In this document: positions 6,299-15,096 of the stretch, in pieces
Position numbering within the stretch: position 1 is the stretch's first letter
Layout of the letters: each line of letters begins with the position of its first letter
Source: Gammaproteobacteria bacterium
GTDB lineage: Bacteria; Pseudomonadota; Gammaproteobacteria; Pseudomonadales; Porticoccaceae
Assembly: GCA_006227015.1 (NCBI GenBank)
Contig: SBGI01000264.1
Location: forward strand, 1 to 19,835
DNA: 19,835 bases
Reading direction: 5' to 3'
The notes under the pieces: model-generated
What the model was told of the DNA's origin: nothing
Databases searched by the model: none
The model's input: the letters and a program-made list of their open reading frames with translations, nothing else
Made by a program: the position numbers and the translations under genes

Positions 6299-7858
6299 TT
6301 ATGCTTTGGTCAAAAGCTCTACTATACGGATCTGACGTTGCGATAGCGTGGCGGTTTTTTGATTTATCTGCTGGGTGGTTTGGGCCTGTTTGGCCACTTC
6401 TGCGATCGCATTGCTAATGCCATGGATATGCCCATTGACCTCCTGTGTGGCAATGTTCTGCTGTTCTGTAGCGACGGCAATTTGATGGGTTATATCGCTA
6501 ATGCTGTCTACGGCATCTATGATCGAAAGCAGGCTGTTTCCCGCGTGCTCAATGCTTCTAACTGTTTGATCTGCAACTTTCCGTCCCTGTGTCATTGATG
6601 CGGTGATGCTATCGGTTTCATTTTGTACCCCAAGAATTATCTCACTGATCTCATCCGTTGACGTGCGGGTACGCAGAGCAAGTTGCCGTACCTCATCTGC
6701 AACGACAGCAAACCCACGGCCGTTTTCTCCGGCACGTGCCGCTTCGATAGCTGCGTTCAACGCAAGCAGGTTGGTTTGTTCCGCAATGTCCTGAATTACA
6801 TCAGCTACTTTATTGATTTCAGAATTGCGTTGGATCAAACGCTGCAGGTGGTTTCCTATCTGGTCAATTGCCTGGTCAAGGTTGCGTATTTCCCGTATTG
6901 AATTGTTCACGATGGAGGTGCCTTGGTTCGCATCGGATTGTGCTTTTTCAACCTGTGCTAGTGCTGAGCGAGTATTGCGGGTCGTGACACCGGTGGTGGA
7001 GGTCATCTCTTCAACGGCCGCAGCAATCTGCTCCAGATCACGCTGTTGTTCTTTGATGTTCGCACAGGTTGATGACATCACCTGTGCAGATGCTTCCGAA
7101 CTCTTATAGACATGCCTGGATGAGCTGATGACACGCTTTAAAACTGAATCAAGTTGTGACTGTAGCATCGAAATGCAGAGCTGCAATTGGCCAATATCGT
7201 CTGTATGGCCGGTATAGATCAGCTGCTTTCCAGGGTGGTTAACAATTTTCCGACTATTGATGATCAGTTTACGGAATCGTCGAGTGAGCAGTTTATTGCA
7301 AACCCAGGTCGCGAGAGGGGTGAGTAGCGCGATCAGTAGAATGTAAATATTGTCTGAATACAGAAGTGAATGTGTGACTATTGGCAGCAAACATATAAGG
7401 TTTACAAGCACCAGGGTATTGTCAAAAGCAGGTTTTCTACGTATCTGAGATGCTTTTTTCGTGTTGCTCTGGTGGAGTGCATAATGATGTGATGCGCGTT
7501 TGATGACTTCCGTAGAGGGTTTTCGGTAGATACATTGCAACTCGGCGACTTCCCCATCATTCATAGTAGGAATGATATAAGCGTCTAACCACAATGCTTT
7601 ATTATCTTTCGTACGGTATTGCAGTACACCCATCCAGGGTTTGCCGGCTGATGTATTCAGCTGTGCCTGTTTTATAGGCGGCTGAGGCATGTCGGGATGT
7701 ATTAATACACTGATGTTTTTTTCTATAAGCTCGTCTGGTAGATAGCCGGCTGCTTTGCAAAAGTCATCACTGGCGAATTGGATATTTCGTTTTTTATTGG
7801 TGATGACTATAAGGACGTCATCCTCACTTATCGTTGGACTGTTACTGTCGTATGCCAT
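6299..7858 (-). CDS. PAS-containing methyl-accepting chemotaxis protein (Aer-like)
   Basis: A 519-residue receptor. Residues about 12-115 form an Aer-type PAS domain ([32 protein letters not shown], then a [15 protein letters not shown] end). In E. coli Aer the related domain binds FAD and reports redox state. A hydrophobic hairpin follows at about 147-190 (two membrane segments with almost no periplasmic loop), then a basic stretch, a linker and a signalling domain whose tip is [20 protein letters not shown], with [15 protein letters not shown] after it. There is no C-terminal NWETF-type pentapeptide (it ends VELLTKA), so CheR/CheB tethering is unlikely. The sensor is cytosolic, so it probably mediates energy or redox taxis rather than binding an external ligand. 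GGAA lies upstream of the ATG. Confidence 0.93.
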   Translation of the reverse strand: MAYDSNSPTISEDDVLIVITNKKRNIQFASDDFCKAAGYLPDELIEKNISVLIHPDMPQPPIKQAQLNTSAGKPWMGVLQYRTKDNKALWLDAYIIPTMNDGEVAELQCIYRKPSTEVIKRASHHYALHQSNTKKASQIRRKPAFDNTLVLVNLICLLPIVTHSLLYSDNIYILLIALLTPLATWVCNKLLTRRFRKLIINSRKIVNHPGKQLIYTGHTDDIGQLQLCISMLQSQLDSVLKRVISSSRHVYKSSEASAQVMSSTCANIKEQQRDLEQIAAAVEEMTSTTGVTTRNTRSALAQVEKAQSDANQGTSIVNNSIREIRNLDQAIDQIGNHLQRLIQRNSEINKVADVIQDIAEQTNLLALNAAIEAARAGENGRGFAVVADEVRQLALRTRTSTDEISEIILGVQNETDSITASMTQGRKVADQTVRSIEHAGNSLLSIIDAVDSISDITHQIAVATEQQNIATQEVNGHIHGISNAIAEVAKQAQTTQQINQKTATLSQRQIRIVELLTKA

Positions 7859-7989
7859 CTATAGTGGTTCCATTGTTAGGTGGCTGTAGTCATCCGAAGG
7901 GAAATTTCAGATGAGAAGGCTTTTATAAATTTGGTTTGGTACTAGCAGGGTGATGGTGCTGGTGAACTACTCGCCTTTATCGGGCAACC

Positions 7990-8021
7990 AAAAAGGGCTG
8001 GATAAAACTCCAGCCCTTTTT
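7990..8021. terminator. Terminator of the porin gene
   Basis: A perfect 12-bp stem (AAAAAGGGCTGG at 7990-8001 with its complement at 8010-8021) and an 8-base loop, with A and T tracts built into the stem ends. It lies 17 bases beyond the porin stop codon. For the leftward porin transcript the A run becomes the U tract. Confidence 0.9.
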
Positions 8022-8037
8022 ATTGTAAAACTGTGGA

Positions 8038-9000
8038 TCAGAACCTTACGTTAATGCCCACAGAGTAGTTGTTATCAGAGTTTTCATAGTTTGCTGCTTC
8101 TGCCCATGCATAGAGGTTCTTATGGAGATGTTTGCGGACGATAACCATTGTTGCAGAATCGTCTCGAGCATCGTTCTCTGAATCACGATCGGTATAACCC
8201 AAACCCAGGGACCAATCGTTCGCCAGCTGGATATCTGTGGCGATGCCAATCACATCGCTGTCGGATCCGGAAGGGTGGTCGCCCTGATGTTCCCATGTCA
8301 GACCAATATCCGCTTTTGCAAACTTGTAACCGGCGGTAAATGTGCTGCGGTGGTATGTATCCGAAGCGCCAGTTTGATCTGATGATATCGCAACGTTACC
8401 AACGCCCAGGTACAGTTGTTTGTCAGAGTAGATGGCGCGCATAACGAATGCATCCACATCATTGTCGTTGTTATTGATATCAGGTGTGCCGGATGAGTTT
8501 AGGGTCAAAACTGCAGTGGACACATAGGTGTTTCCGAAAGTGGGAGACTTATAGGCAAATACGGAGCTTGCTTCGTCCGGCTGACCCCACAATGTACTGG
8601 TATTCGCTTCGTTGACTTCAAAAATATCGATTACCTTGTACATGTCTAGCTGCTGAACACTCTCGCCTCGTGCTGCTACGACAAAGGTGCCGTACTTGCT
8701 TGGCATAATGACCTTTGCGTTTTTGATCTCCAACTCTGACTCGCCATTGGCGTTGTTGACTGCGTCGGTAAATTCGGCCTCAAGCTTATAGATCAGTTTG
8801 TACTCGTCCAGATTAAATGCACCCTTTACGCCAAGCGCAGCCTCAAATGCCTGGCCGTCGATGTCTGTGGTGCTGTCCACTTTCGTGACACCAACATTTA
8901 GGTTGCCAAATACTTTCGGTGCCCCATCAGCAGCAAAAGTGGTGGTTGACAAAGAAAGTGCTGGTACTGCAACAAGCATGGCAAGCTTTTTATTCATCAT
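8038..9000 (-). CDS. Outer-membrane porin (general Gram-negative type)
   Basis: A 320-residue beta-barrel porin. A signal peptide (MMNKKLAMLVAVPALSLSTTTFA, cleavage before ADGAPKVFG) is followed by a mature part of alternating polar/hydrophobic strands: FGNLNVGVTKV, YKLIYKLEAEF, NAKVIMPSKYGTFVVAARGE and others. It ends SVGINVRF; the terminal Phe is the outer-membrane assembly signal. The R-G-E after the fourth strand resembles the loop-3 region of Porin_4 members. An AGAGAAG ribosome binding site precedes two adjacent ATGs (9000 and 8997). It forms water-filled channels for small solutes. Its position between a chemoreceptor and the lig operon suggests, without proof, a role in aromatic or carboxylate uptake. 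A monocistronic unit is likely. Confidence 0.9.
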   Translation of the reverse strand: MMNKKLAMLVAVPALSLSTTTFAADGAPKVFGNLNVGVTKVDSTTDIDGQAFEAALGVKGAFNLDEYKLIYKLEAEFTDAVNNANGESELEIKNAKVIMPSKYGTFVVAARGESVQQLDMYKVIDIFEVNEANTSTLWGQPDEASSVFAYKSPTFGNTYVSTAVLTLNSSGTPDINNNDNDVDAFVMRAIYSDKQLYLGVGNVAISSDQTGASDTYHRSTFTAGYKFAKADIGLTWEHQGDHPSGSDSDVIGIATDIQLANDWSLGLGYTDRDSENDARDDSATMVIVRKHLHKNLYAWAEAANYENSDNNYSVGINVRF

Positions 9001-9615
9001 AATACTTCTCTTGGTCGTTGATTATTTTATTTTTTTGACATTTCTTGTGCTGGTGGCATATTGCCAATCTTTGCGATTACAGTGTTTTCACTGCTCAGGT
9101 TTAAAGCCCGCTAGATAAAAACTTTAGAGTTTCACTGAAGGGGAATGTGATGTACTCAGTAAGCATCTAGCGGAAAAGTGAAGCAGGCGGACTTAGTAAA
9201 TAAACAGGCCGTCGCATAACTTAATCTGAACTTTATTTGCTAGCTTTCGCTGACGGTTGATTGAAAGCTGTTTGCTAACTTGGAGCGTCGATAAGTTTGC
9301 ATTGATAAATTCCTGATTTTTATTTTTGTAAGTTTTGGACGCTGCAATGTGTTTTGTTTTTTAATTGTGTATATGGTCGCACTGACATATTTGAACGTGT
9401 ACTTAGTAAATGTTCATGTGTTATTCAAAAAATGCATAGGTTTTGTTCAGTGGGTGGATGTGGGGATGCCTGATAGGAAGATTTAACTATTGGATAAGCT
9501 AAGCTCGGAGGTCTAATTGAGCAGGCAACGCTTCGGGTTGCTACAATATTGAATTGTGTGAATCAGTAACGCGGGTAGGAGAACGTGATATTAAAAACGA
9601 GCGCCGAGGTATTAA
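9001..9615. other. AT-rich gene-free region upstream of the porin
   Basis: About 600 bases with no gene, holding the porin promoter. Visible structure: three copies of ACTYAGTAARY (about 9154, 9191 and 9401), and an AGCTTTC/GAAAGCT dyad (9242-9248 with 9263-9269) flanked by TTTGCTA direct repeats (9236-9242 and 9271-9277). The length and repeats suggest a heavily controlled promoter or a small RNA, which I cannot distinguish. Confidence 0.45.
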
Positions 9616-9641
9616 AAAAGCCCCTGGTTATAGGGGCTTTT
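9616..9641 (-). terminator. Terminator of the lig operon
   Basis: AAAAGCCCCT (9616-9625) pairs perfectly with AGGGGCTTTT (9632-9641) around a 6-base loop. In the minus direction the stem is followed by the U tract made from the A run at 9614-9619. It lies 63 bases beyond the ligI stop. Confidence 0.9.
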
Positions 9642-9704
9642 AGTAGGCAGGCGACTTTGCCTGTTAGAGATCGTGTATCTTATTTGCTGTGTATGGTGCT
9701 GATA

Positions 9705-10574
9705 TTAATCCCAATACAGACGCAGCGGATTATCAATAAGAAGTTTGCGCTGCAGCTCGTCTGTTGGCGCGATGTGCGGAATCACATCTACCAGTTTACC
9801 GTCGTCAGGAACATGGGATTTCATATTTGGATGTGGCCAGTCTGTGCCCCATAAAACACGGTCAGGGAACTTCTCTACGAGTGTGCGTGCGAAAGGTACC
9901 ACATCGCTATAGTCTGGTGCTTGCAAGGTCAGGCGCTCTGGACAGCTTACTTTGGTCCAGATGTTTTCGTTTTCAGCCAACAGATTTACAAAATGTTGGA
10001 AGTCTTCGTGATTCACGCCCTTAGCAACATCTGGGCGCCCCATATGATCGACGACGATGGTGGTGTTCAGTTGCTTCAGGAACGGGATCAGTTCTTCCAG
10101 GTCCTGGGCTTCGAAGTACACAACGATGTGCCACCCAAGTTTCTTGATCTTCGCGGCAACATCCAAGAACACCTCTTTTGGGGTGGTGTCCACGAGCCGC
10201 TTAACGAAGTTAAAACGTACCGCGCGAACGCCTGCTTCGTGCATCTCCTGCAGATCTTCGTCGCTTATCGCAGGATCCACCACTGCTACGCCGCGGGCCA
10301 GATTGCCCGCTGTACGCAGAGCATCTAGTAGAGCGGCATTATCAGTGCCGTGGCATGATGCCTGCACAATCACATTACGCTCGAATCCCAGATAATCGCG
10401 AAGCGCAAACAGCTGTTCCTTGGATGCATCACACGGAGTGTACTTACGCTTTGGGTGGTATGGGAATTTATCGGCAGGGCCAAATACGTGACAGTGTGCA
10501 TCTACGGCACCTGCCGGTGCTTTGAATTCTGGTTTGCTAGGACTGTCATGAAAAGGTAGGTAATCGGCGTCCAT
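9705..10574 (-). CDS. ligI: 2-pyrone-4,6-dicarboxylate (PDC) hydrolase LigI
   Basis: A 289-residue amidohydrolase-superfamily lactonase that opens PDC to 4-oxalomesaconate in the protocatechuate 4,5-cleavage and gallate pathways. The HxH motif is at residues 27/29 (DAHCHVFGP), a further conserved His is at 177 (VVDHMGRPD) and the catalytic Asp at 245 (LWGTDWPHPN). These match LigI of Sphingobium SYK-6 in order and spacing. The length is typical. The start chosen is the ATG at 10574 (MDADYLPFHD) behind AGGAAC; the frame stays open upstream only because it overlaps the end of galD. The gene starts 19 bases after galD and is the last of the ligJ-ligK-galD-ligI operon. The enzyme is cytosolic. 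Confidence 0.95.
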   Translation of the reverse strand: MDADYLPFHDSPSKPEFKAPAGAVDAHCHVFGPADKFPYHPKRKYTPCDASKEQLFALRDYLGFERNVIVQASCHGTDNAALLDALRTAGNLARGVAVVDPAISDEDLQEMHEAGVRAVRFNFVKRLVDTTPKEVFLDVAAKIKKLGWHIVVYFEAQDLEELIPFLKQLNTTIVVDHMGRPDVAKGVNHEDFQHFVNLLAENENIWTKVSCPERLTLQAPDYSDVVPFARTLVEKFPDRVLWGTDWPHPNMKSHVPDDGKLVDVIPHIAPTDELQRKLLIDNPLRLYWD

Positions 10575-10593
10575 AGTTGTTCCTGATTCTTGG

Positions 10594-11652
10594 TTATGCG
10601 AATACTTCGCCATCAAATAGTTTACGGGCTGTGCGCAAAATTGCTGCATTCTCAGCCTCTCCGTGATCGTTCATCTCGAGGATGACCGTCATTTCCCCGA
10701 TGGGATGTTCAATCGGCATGTTTTTAGTGTCGCCATCTGGCAGGCTCGCCAGCGCGTAGGCCGGAGACTGTGGCAAAACGCAGGCTGTCGCGACGCTGAC
10801 TGCGCCCAGCACACCGATGGAAGCGTGACACCGGTGTGGGATAAAGGTGCGTGTTGAAATCGTACCGCCAGCTTTAGCTCTGCTAACCATGGTCATTTTG
10901 GGTACTGACTTATGGGTTACGTCACCCAGGTTCATCAGTGGACCCGCTTGCAGGCGGATCGACTCCAGTCGGGTTTTCAGCGCTTCATTTTGTTCCAGTT
11001 CTTCGCGCGATTCGGTACCGATAATCCCCACATCCGAAGCTGCCATAACGACCACAGGCATACCATTATCGATGCAGGTGACTTTAACTCCATCAATCAA
11101 GTCTACCTGATTGCCGGTTGGGAGCAGGGCACCACAACTGGAACCCGCTGTATCGGAAAAGGTCACCGGAATTGCGCTTGAAGTCCCGGGAACACCGTCG
11201 ATGCGGGCGTTACCCTCATAGCTGACTTTGCCGTTAGGTGTGGAGACTTGCTCCACGGCGATCTGTCCTGTGTTCTCCATATAGATAGAGACCGTGGTTG
11301 TACCGCTGCGGTTGGCCGCTACCAAGCCGCGTTCAATGGCAAACGGCCCTACGCCGGCCAGAATATTGCCGCAGTTCTGGGCATCGGTGACGATCGCCTG
11401 ATCGACGAAGACTTGCAGGAACAGGTAATCCACATCGACATTCTCCTTGTCGGATCTTTTCACGACCGCCACTTTTGAGGTCAGGGGATCTGCACCGCCG
11501 ATCCCGTCAATTTGACGGGCATCGGGAGACCCCATAATGCGCAGCAGGAATCTGTCTCGTTCTGTGGGATCGGTGGGCAGCTCCTCCGCAAGGAAGTAGG
11601 CTCCTTTGGAGGTTCCTCCGCGCATCCACATGCAACGAGCAGAATCAGACAT
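10594..11652 (-). CDS. galD: 4-oxalomesaconate tautomerase (PrpF-family isomerase)
   Basis: A 352-residue PrpF-family protein with the signature [15 protein letters not shown] at the N-terminus, the [16 protein letters not shown] block and [13 protein letters not shown] around the catalytic Cys. An [17 protein letters not shown] segment follows in the second half. GalD of Pseudomonas putida, and its SYK-6 counterpart LigU, interconvert tautomers of 4-oxalomesaconate, supplying the form used by the hydratase. PrpF relatives act on methylaconitate, so the assignment rests on family plus the neighbours ligK and ligI. The ATG overlaps the ligK stop by 8 bases (translational coupling). Confidence 0.92.
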   Translation of the reverse strand: MSDSARCMWMRGGTSKGAYFLAEELPTDPTERDRFLLRIMGSPDARQIDGIGGADPLTSKVAVVKRSDKENVDVDYLFLQVFVDQAIVTDAQNCGNILAGVGPFAIERGLVAANRSGTTTVSIYMENTGQIAVEQVSTPNGKVSYEGNARIDGVPGTSSAIPVTFSDTAGSSCGALLPTGNQVDLIDGVKVTCIDNGMPVVVMAASDVGIIGTESREELEQNEALKTRLESIRLQAGPLMNLGDVTHKSVPKMTMVSRAKAGGTISTRTFIPHRCHASIGVLGAVSVATACVLPQSPAYALASLPDGDTKNMPIEHPIGEMTVILEMNDHGEAENAAILRTARKLFDGEVFA

Positions 11653-12322
11653 ACTTCAGGCCCTTTTCTTTCAGGCGCGGTCGCATGTTGTAGATATCCA
11701 GGCCCAGTTCACCGTTGGCCAGACGAACACGCTTTTCTTCTTCACGTGCTTCCCGTGCGCGGGCTTCCTGCAGCACCGCTTCTGCTTCTTCGCGGCGTAC
11801 AACTACTGCACCGTCATCATCGGCCACAATAATGTCACCCGGATAGATCAGTTCGTCAGCACATACCAGCGGAATATTCACCGAGCCAAGCGTCTCCTTG
11901 ATGGTGCCTTGGGAAAAGATGTGCTTAGACCATACGGGGAAGTTCATCTCACGCAGTAGGCGGGTATCACGCACGCCTCCGTCAATGATCAGACCGGCTA
12001 CACCGCGAGCCTGGGCGGATGTAGCCAGCAGATCACCGAAAAATCCAAAGTTGGATGGGGACGTGGGTGCGAACACCATAATGTCTCCCTCTTTGCACTG
12101 CTCGATGGCTACATGCATCATCCAGTTATCACCGGCTGCACCGGAGATTGTTACTGCGGAGCCAGCGATGGTTACACCCTGCTGGATAGGGCGCATGTGA
12201 TCGGCCAGCAGTCCCCGGCGTCCCTGAGCTTCGTGAATGGTTGCGACATCGAGTTTGCCCAGTTCCCTAATGACTTCCGGATCTGCGCGTTCAATGTTCT
12301 GTACTACAACGTTCTCTTGCAT
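11645..12322 (-). CDS. ligK: 4-carboxy-4-hydroxy-2-oxoadipate aldolase / oxaloacetate decarboxylase
   Basis: A 225-residue RraA-like class II aldolase that splits 4-carboxy-4-hydroxy-2-oxoadipate into pyruvate and oxaloacetate, the last step of the pathway. Visible motifs are [13 protein letters not shown] at the N-terminus, then a [21 protein letters not shown] segment, and a [14 protein letters not shown] loop that carries the substrate-binding Arg and metal-binding Asp. [13 protein letters not shown] follows. The charged C-terminal helix is typical of this group (GalC in Pseudomonas, LigK in SYK-6). The ribosome binding site is AGGAGAA. It lies 32 bases after ligJ and overlaps galD by 8 bases. 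Confidence 0.94.
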   Translation of the reverse strand: MQENVVVQNIERADPEVIRELGKLDVATIHEAQGRRGLLADHMRPIQQGVTIAGSAVTISGAAGDNWMMHVAIEQCKEGDIMVFAPTSPSNFGFFGDLLATSAQARGVAGLIIDGGVRDTRLLREMNFPVWSKHIFSQGTIKETLGSVNIPLVCADELIYPGDIIVADDDGAVVVRREEAEAVLQEARAREAREEEKRVRLANGELGLDIYNMRPRLKEKGLKYV

Positions 12323-12354
12323 GATGGTTCTCCTGAATAGAGGCGCAGTGGAAA

Positions 12355-13371
12355 TCAGTCTTCGATTTTCAGACGGCTGAAGACGCGGCGTGCGTTGCCT
12401 TCGAAGATCATCTGTTTCTGTTCGGTGCTGAGTTTGGTGTTGTTGTCGATATAACGCTTGGTGTCGTCAAAGTGGTGACCCGTCTCTGGATCAATACCAC
12501 GTACAGCGCCAATCATCTCCGAGGCGAACAGGATGTTTTCGGTTGGAATGATATCCAGCAGCAGATCAATGCCTTTCTGGTGGTATACGCAGGTATCGAA
12601 GTAGATGTTCTTGAGTGCTGAGATCTCAAGCGGCTCATAACCCTGGTCCTGCATAAGGCCGCGGAAGCGTCCCCAGTGGTAAGGTACTGCGCCACCACCG
12701 TGTGGGATGATGATCTTCAGTTCAGGGAAGTCCTTGAACACATCAGACATCACCAGTTGCTGGAAGCCGGTGGTATCCGCACCCAGGTAGTGGGAGCCGG
12801 TAGTGTGGAAGCAGTCGTTACACGCCGCGCTGACGTGAATCATTGCCGGTACGTCCAGTTCACACATCTTTTCGTAGAGCGGGTAGAAGGATTTGTCCGC
12901 CAGGGAGGCGTCCTGCCAGTGACCACCGGATGGGTCTGGGTTCAAGTTGCAGCCGATAAAATCCATCTCTTCAACGCAGCGTACCAATTCCGCTACAGAT
13001 TTGGCCGGATCTACGCCCGGGGACTGAGGTAGTTGCGCTACCGGTGCAAAGTTTTTTGGGAACAGATCACAGACACGGCGGATCAGGTCATTCTGGTGTT
13101 CAGTCCAGTACTGGCTGGTGTATTCGTTACCGATATGGTGTCCCATCCAGCTAGCGCGAGGCGAAAAGATGGTCAGGTCAGTGCCACGCTCCTGCTGCAA
13201 GCGGAGTTGGTTGTTTTCAATGCTATCGATGATCTCATCATCACTGACGATCACTTTGCCTCTTTCGCCTTTGTAGGCAGGGTCTTTTGCAACGGCAGCT
13301 TTCTGCTGGTCGCGGTAATCAGCAACGCCGGGAGGTGTTGTGGTGTAGTGTCCATGGCAGTCGATAATCAT
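12355..13371 (-). CDS. ligJ: 4-oxalomesaconate hydratase LigJ (amidohydrolase type)
   Basis: A 338-residue amidohydrolase-superfamily enzyme that hydrates 4-oxalomesaconate to 4-carboxy-4-hydroxy-2-oxoadipate. H6 and H8 (MIIDCHGHY), a later His in AMIHVSAAC, a [11 protein letters not shown] loop and E285 (ILFASEMIG) match the zinc-site pattern described for LigJ of SYK-6. This is the LigJ type and not the unrelated zinc hydratase GalB of Pseudomonas putida. It is the first gene of the leftward operon, and a weak GAGAG-type ribosome binding site lies before the ATG. Its promoter shares 185 bases with the divergent LysR regulator, which is the likely controller. Confidence 0.95.
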   Translation of the reverse strand: MIIDCHGHYTTTPPGVADYRDQQKAAVAKDPAYKGERGKVIVSDDEIIDSIENNQLRLQQERGTDLTIFSPRASWMGHHIGNEYTSQYWTEHQNDLIRRVCDLFPKNFAPVAQLPQSPGVDPAKSVAELVRCVEEMDFIGCNLNPDPSGGHWQDASLADKSFYPLYEKMCELDVPAMIHVSAACNDCFHTTGSHYLGADTTGFQQLVMSDVFKDFPELKIIIPHGGGAVPYHWGRFRGLMQDQGYEPLEISALKNIYFDTCVYHQKGIDLLLDIIPTENILFASEMIGAVRGIDPETGHHFDDTKRYIDNNTKLSTEQKQMIFEGNARRVFSRLKIED

Positions 13372-13556
13372 CTCGGGATCTCTCTATCAACGGTATTGTT
13401 TTTGCGCGTGGGGTTGCTGCTAGTCGATCTGCAATACCCCTAATATGGTTACCCAGTATTGGGATGATGAGGGCGATTGACCATTCGGTTTTTAAAGTGT
13501 TGATATTAGTTTTTGAGATAGGCTATGTTGAATAAGGAGATTCAGGAGGGCGTTAA
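13372..13556. promoter_or_regulatory. Divergent ligJ / LysR promoter region with dyad
   Basis: A 185-base region between two divergent starts, as usual for LysR-type control. CAATAC (13432-13437) and GTATTG (13456-13461) form a dyad with an 18-base spacer, and a further GTATTG half-site lies at 13393-13398, nearer ligJ. This fits the recognition-plus-activation-site layout of LysR regulators but is not proven. A weak TTGACC at 13477-13482 could be the -35 box of the regulator. Confidence 0.45.
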
Positions 13557-14783
13557 ATGGCGTTTGAAATACCGAATATCAGGCATCTCAGGGTATTCCT
13601 TGAAGTTGTTGACTGTAAGAGTATTAGCAAGGCATCAGAAAAAGTATTCCTGTCGCAACCCGCGATAACGCAGGCGATCGCCAAGTTGGAATCACTGCTA
13701 GACACCTCACTTTTTCTGCGTCGCAGTGATGGGATGTTTGTCACAGAATCGGGCAAGGTATTCGCTTTCAGGGTACAACGTGCATTGGAGATGGTGCAGG
13801 CAGGACTCAAAGGTGCCATTCGTTTGGGAGGGAATAAATCGACCCAGCCTGGTTACCTTCTTCAGATGCTCACCACCACCCAGTTGAAAGCGCTGATTGC
13901 AGTGTCTGAGGCGCAGAACTTCAGTATTGCCAGCCGCAATCTTGGCGTCTCTCAATCTTCTCTTCACCGCGCTGCGCGTGAGCTGGAGGCATTGCTGGAA
14001 GTGGTCTTGTTTGAGAAGACCAGTACCGGAATCAGCTCCAGTAAAGCCGCAGGCGTGTTGGCGAAAGCCTGTAAGCTGGCGTTTTCTGAAATCTCGCAGG
14101 GGCGGGACGAGATCTATTCTCTGCATAATCGTGAGATTGGTCAGATCGTGATTGGCAGTATGCCGTTGGCAAGGACTTCGTTACTGCCAAAGGCGATCAT
14201 TGAATTTTCCAAGCAGTACCCGGATTTCAAAATCAAGGTCAATGATGGTCCCTACAATGACTTGCTCAGCCACCTGCGTCAGGGAGATATCGATCTTTTG
14301 ATTGGTGCACTGCGTTTTCCCGTTCCCGCGGACGACGTGCACCAGGAGGAGTTGTTTTCCTCTCCGGTAGAAGTGGTTGCACGACCGGATCATCCGTTAT
14401 GCGGTAGATCTCATGTGGATGTGCAGACGCTGAGTGAATATCCCTGGGTGGTTCCGCGTCAAGGGGCACCAACCCGAGCGATTTTCGAATCAGTGTTTAC
14501 GGAGGCCGGATTGGATGTACCAGATCGGCTCGTTGAAACCAGTTCGCAAATTCTTATACGGTCTCTACTGAGTGGCAGTGATCGCCTGACAATGATTTCA
14601 GAGCATCAGATTCAGCATGAGCTAGAGATAGGTGTTCTGAAGAAAGTTCCTTATGAGCTTGAGCACTCTTTCAGACCGATTGGCATTACGGTTCGGAGTA
14701 GCTGGAAGCCAACGAATACGCAGCTTTTCTTCATAAATCTACTGCGCAAAGCGGATCAGCAAACAGATCTGGATGATCAGTGA
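13557..14783 (+). CDS. LysR-type regulator with two tandem HTH domains
   Basis: A 408-residue regulator, about 100 longer than a normal LysR protein. Residues 8-67 are a LysR winged helix-turn-helix (LRVFLEVVDCKSISKASEKV, then SQPAITQAIAKLE). Residues 107-166 are a second one (LKALIAVSEAQNFSIASRNL, then SQSSLHRAARELE). The S-Q, L-E and F positions of the two repeats are offset by exactly 99 residues, so a whole HTH-plus-linker unit appears duplicated. An effector-binding domain follows from about 190 to 400 (IGQIVIGSMPLARTSLLPKA, GDIDLLIGALR). AGGAGG at 13544-13549 fixes the ATG. Its place between the lig operon and ligC-TRAP argues that it controls both, probably in response to a pathway acid. 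Confidence 0.93.
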   Translation: MAFEIPNIRHLRVFLEVVDCKSISKASEKVFLSQPAITQAIAKLESLLDTSLFLRRSDGMFVTESGKVFAFRVQRALEMVQAGLKGAIRLGGNKSTQPGYLLQMLTTTQLKALIAVSEAQNFSIASRNLGVSQSSLHRAARELEALLEVVLFEKTSTGISSSKAAGVLAKACKLAFSEISQGRDEIYSLHNREIGQIVIGSMPLARTSLLPKAIIEFSKQYPDFKIKVNDGPYNDLLSHLRQGDIDLLIGALRFPVPADDVHQEELFSSPVEVVARPDHPLCGRSHVDVQTLSEYPWVVPRQGAPTRAIFESVFTEAGLDVPDRLVETSSQILIRSLLSGSDRLTMISEHQIQHELEIGVLKKVPYELEHSFRPIGITVRSSWKPTNTQLFFINLLRKADQQTDLDDQ

Positions 14784-15096
14784 GTTTTCTAATTTCATGC
14801 AAAAAATGAATGGCCCTCTCGGTTAATCAATTATCCATACTTACTACCCGGTGATAGCTTGAGGCGTAGCAAGTTAGCACGCACTGTTGTGATTTTTTTA
14901 TAGCTTTCCAATAGAGCTAGCAGGCTTTGGAATCTAGGTGAATCACAGAAAACAGTGCGCAGCTGACAGATAGGTTCGTGCAAGCAACAACTGGATTCCG
15001 AAAGACTCTCTGTCAGCGTTAACTCAGATTTCTATAAAAACAACGGATGCTGCCCATGTTCGTTAGGTGGTGGCAAAAAGCCGTGGAGATGACGAA
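14784..15096 (+). promoter_or_regulatory. Region upstream of ligC with nested inverted repeats
   Basis: No gene is seen here. CGCACTGTT (14880-14888) plus GTGATT (14889-14894) is mirrored by AATCAC (14941-14946) and AACAGTGCG (14951-14959), giving 15 paired bases with one 4-base bulge. Inside it TTCCAA (14906-14911) pairs with TTGGAA (14927-14932). Immediately downstream GCTGACAGA (14962-14970) is mirrored by TCTGTCAGC (15009-15017). These may be operators for the LysR regulator or a structured 5' leader of ligC. Confidence 0.5.

Noticed and set aside
9921..10395. Overlapping plus-strand open frames of 112-135 codons
   Set aside because: They are antisense to ligI, have no family signature, and the ligI catalytic residues are all intact.
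13033..13443. Open frame of 136 codons on the plus strand
   Set aside because: It lies antisense over ligJ, whose motifs and length are convincing. The composition looks like a reverse-strand shadow and no ribosome binding site is present.
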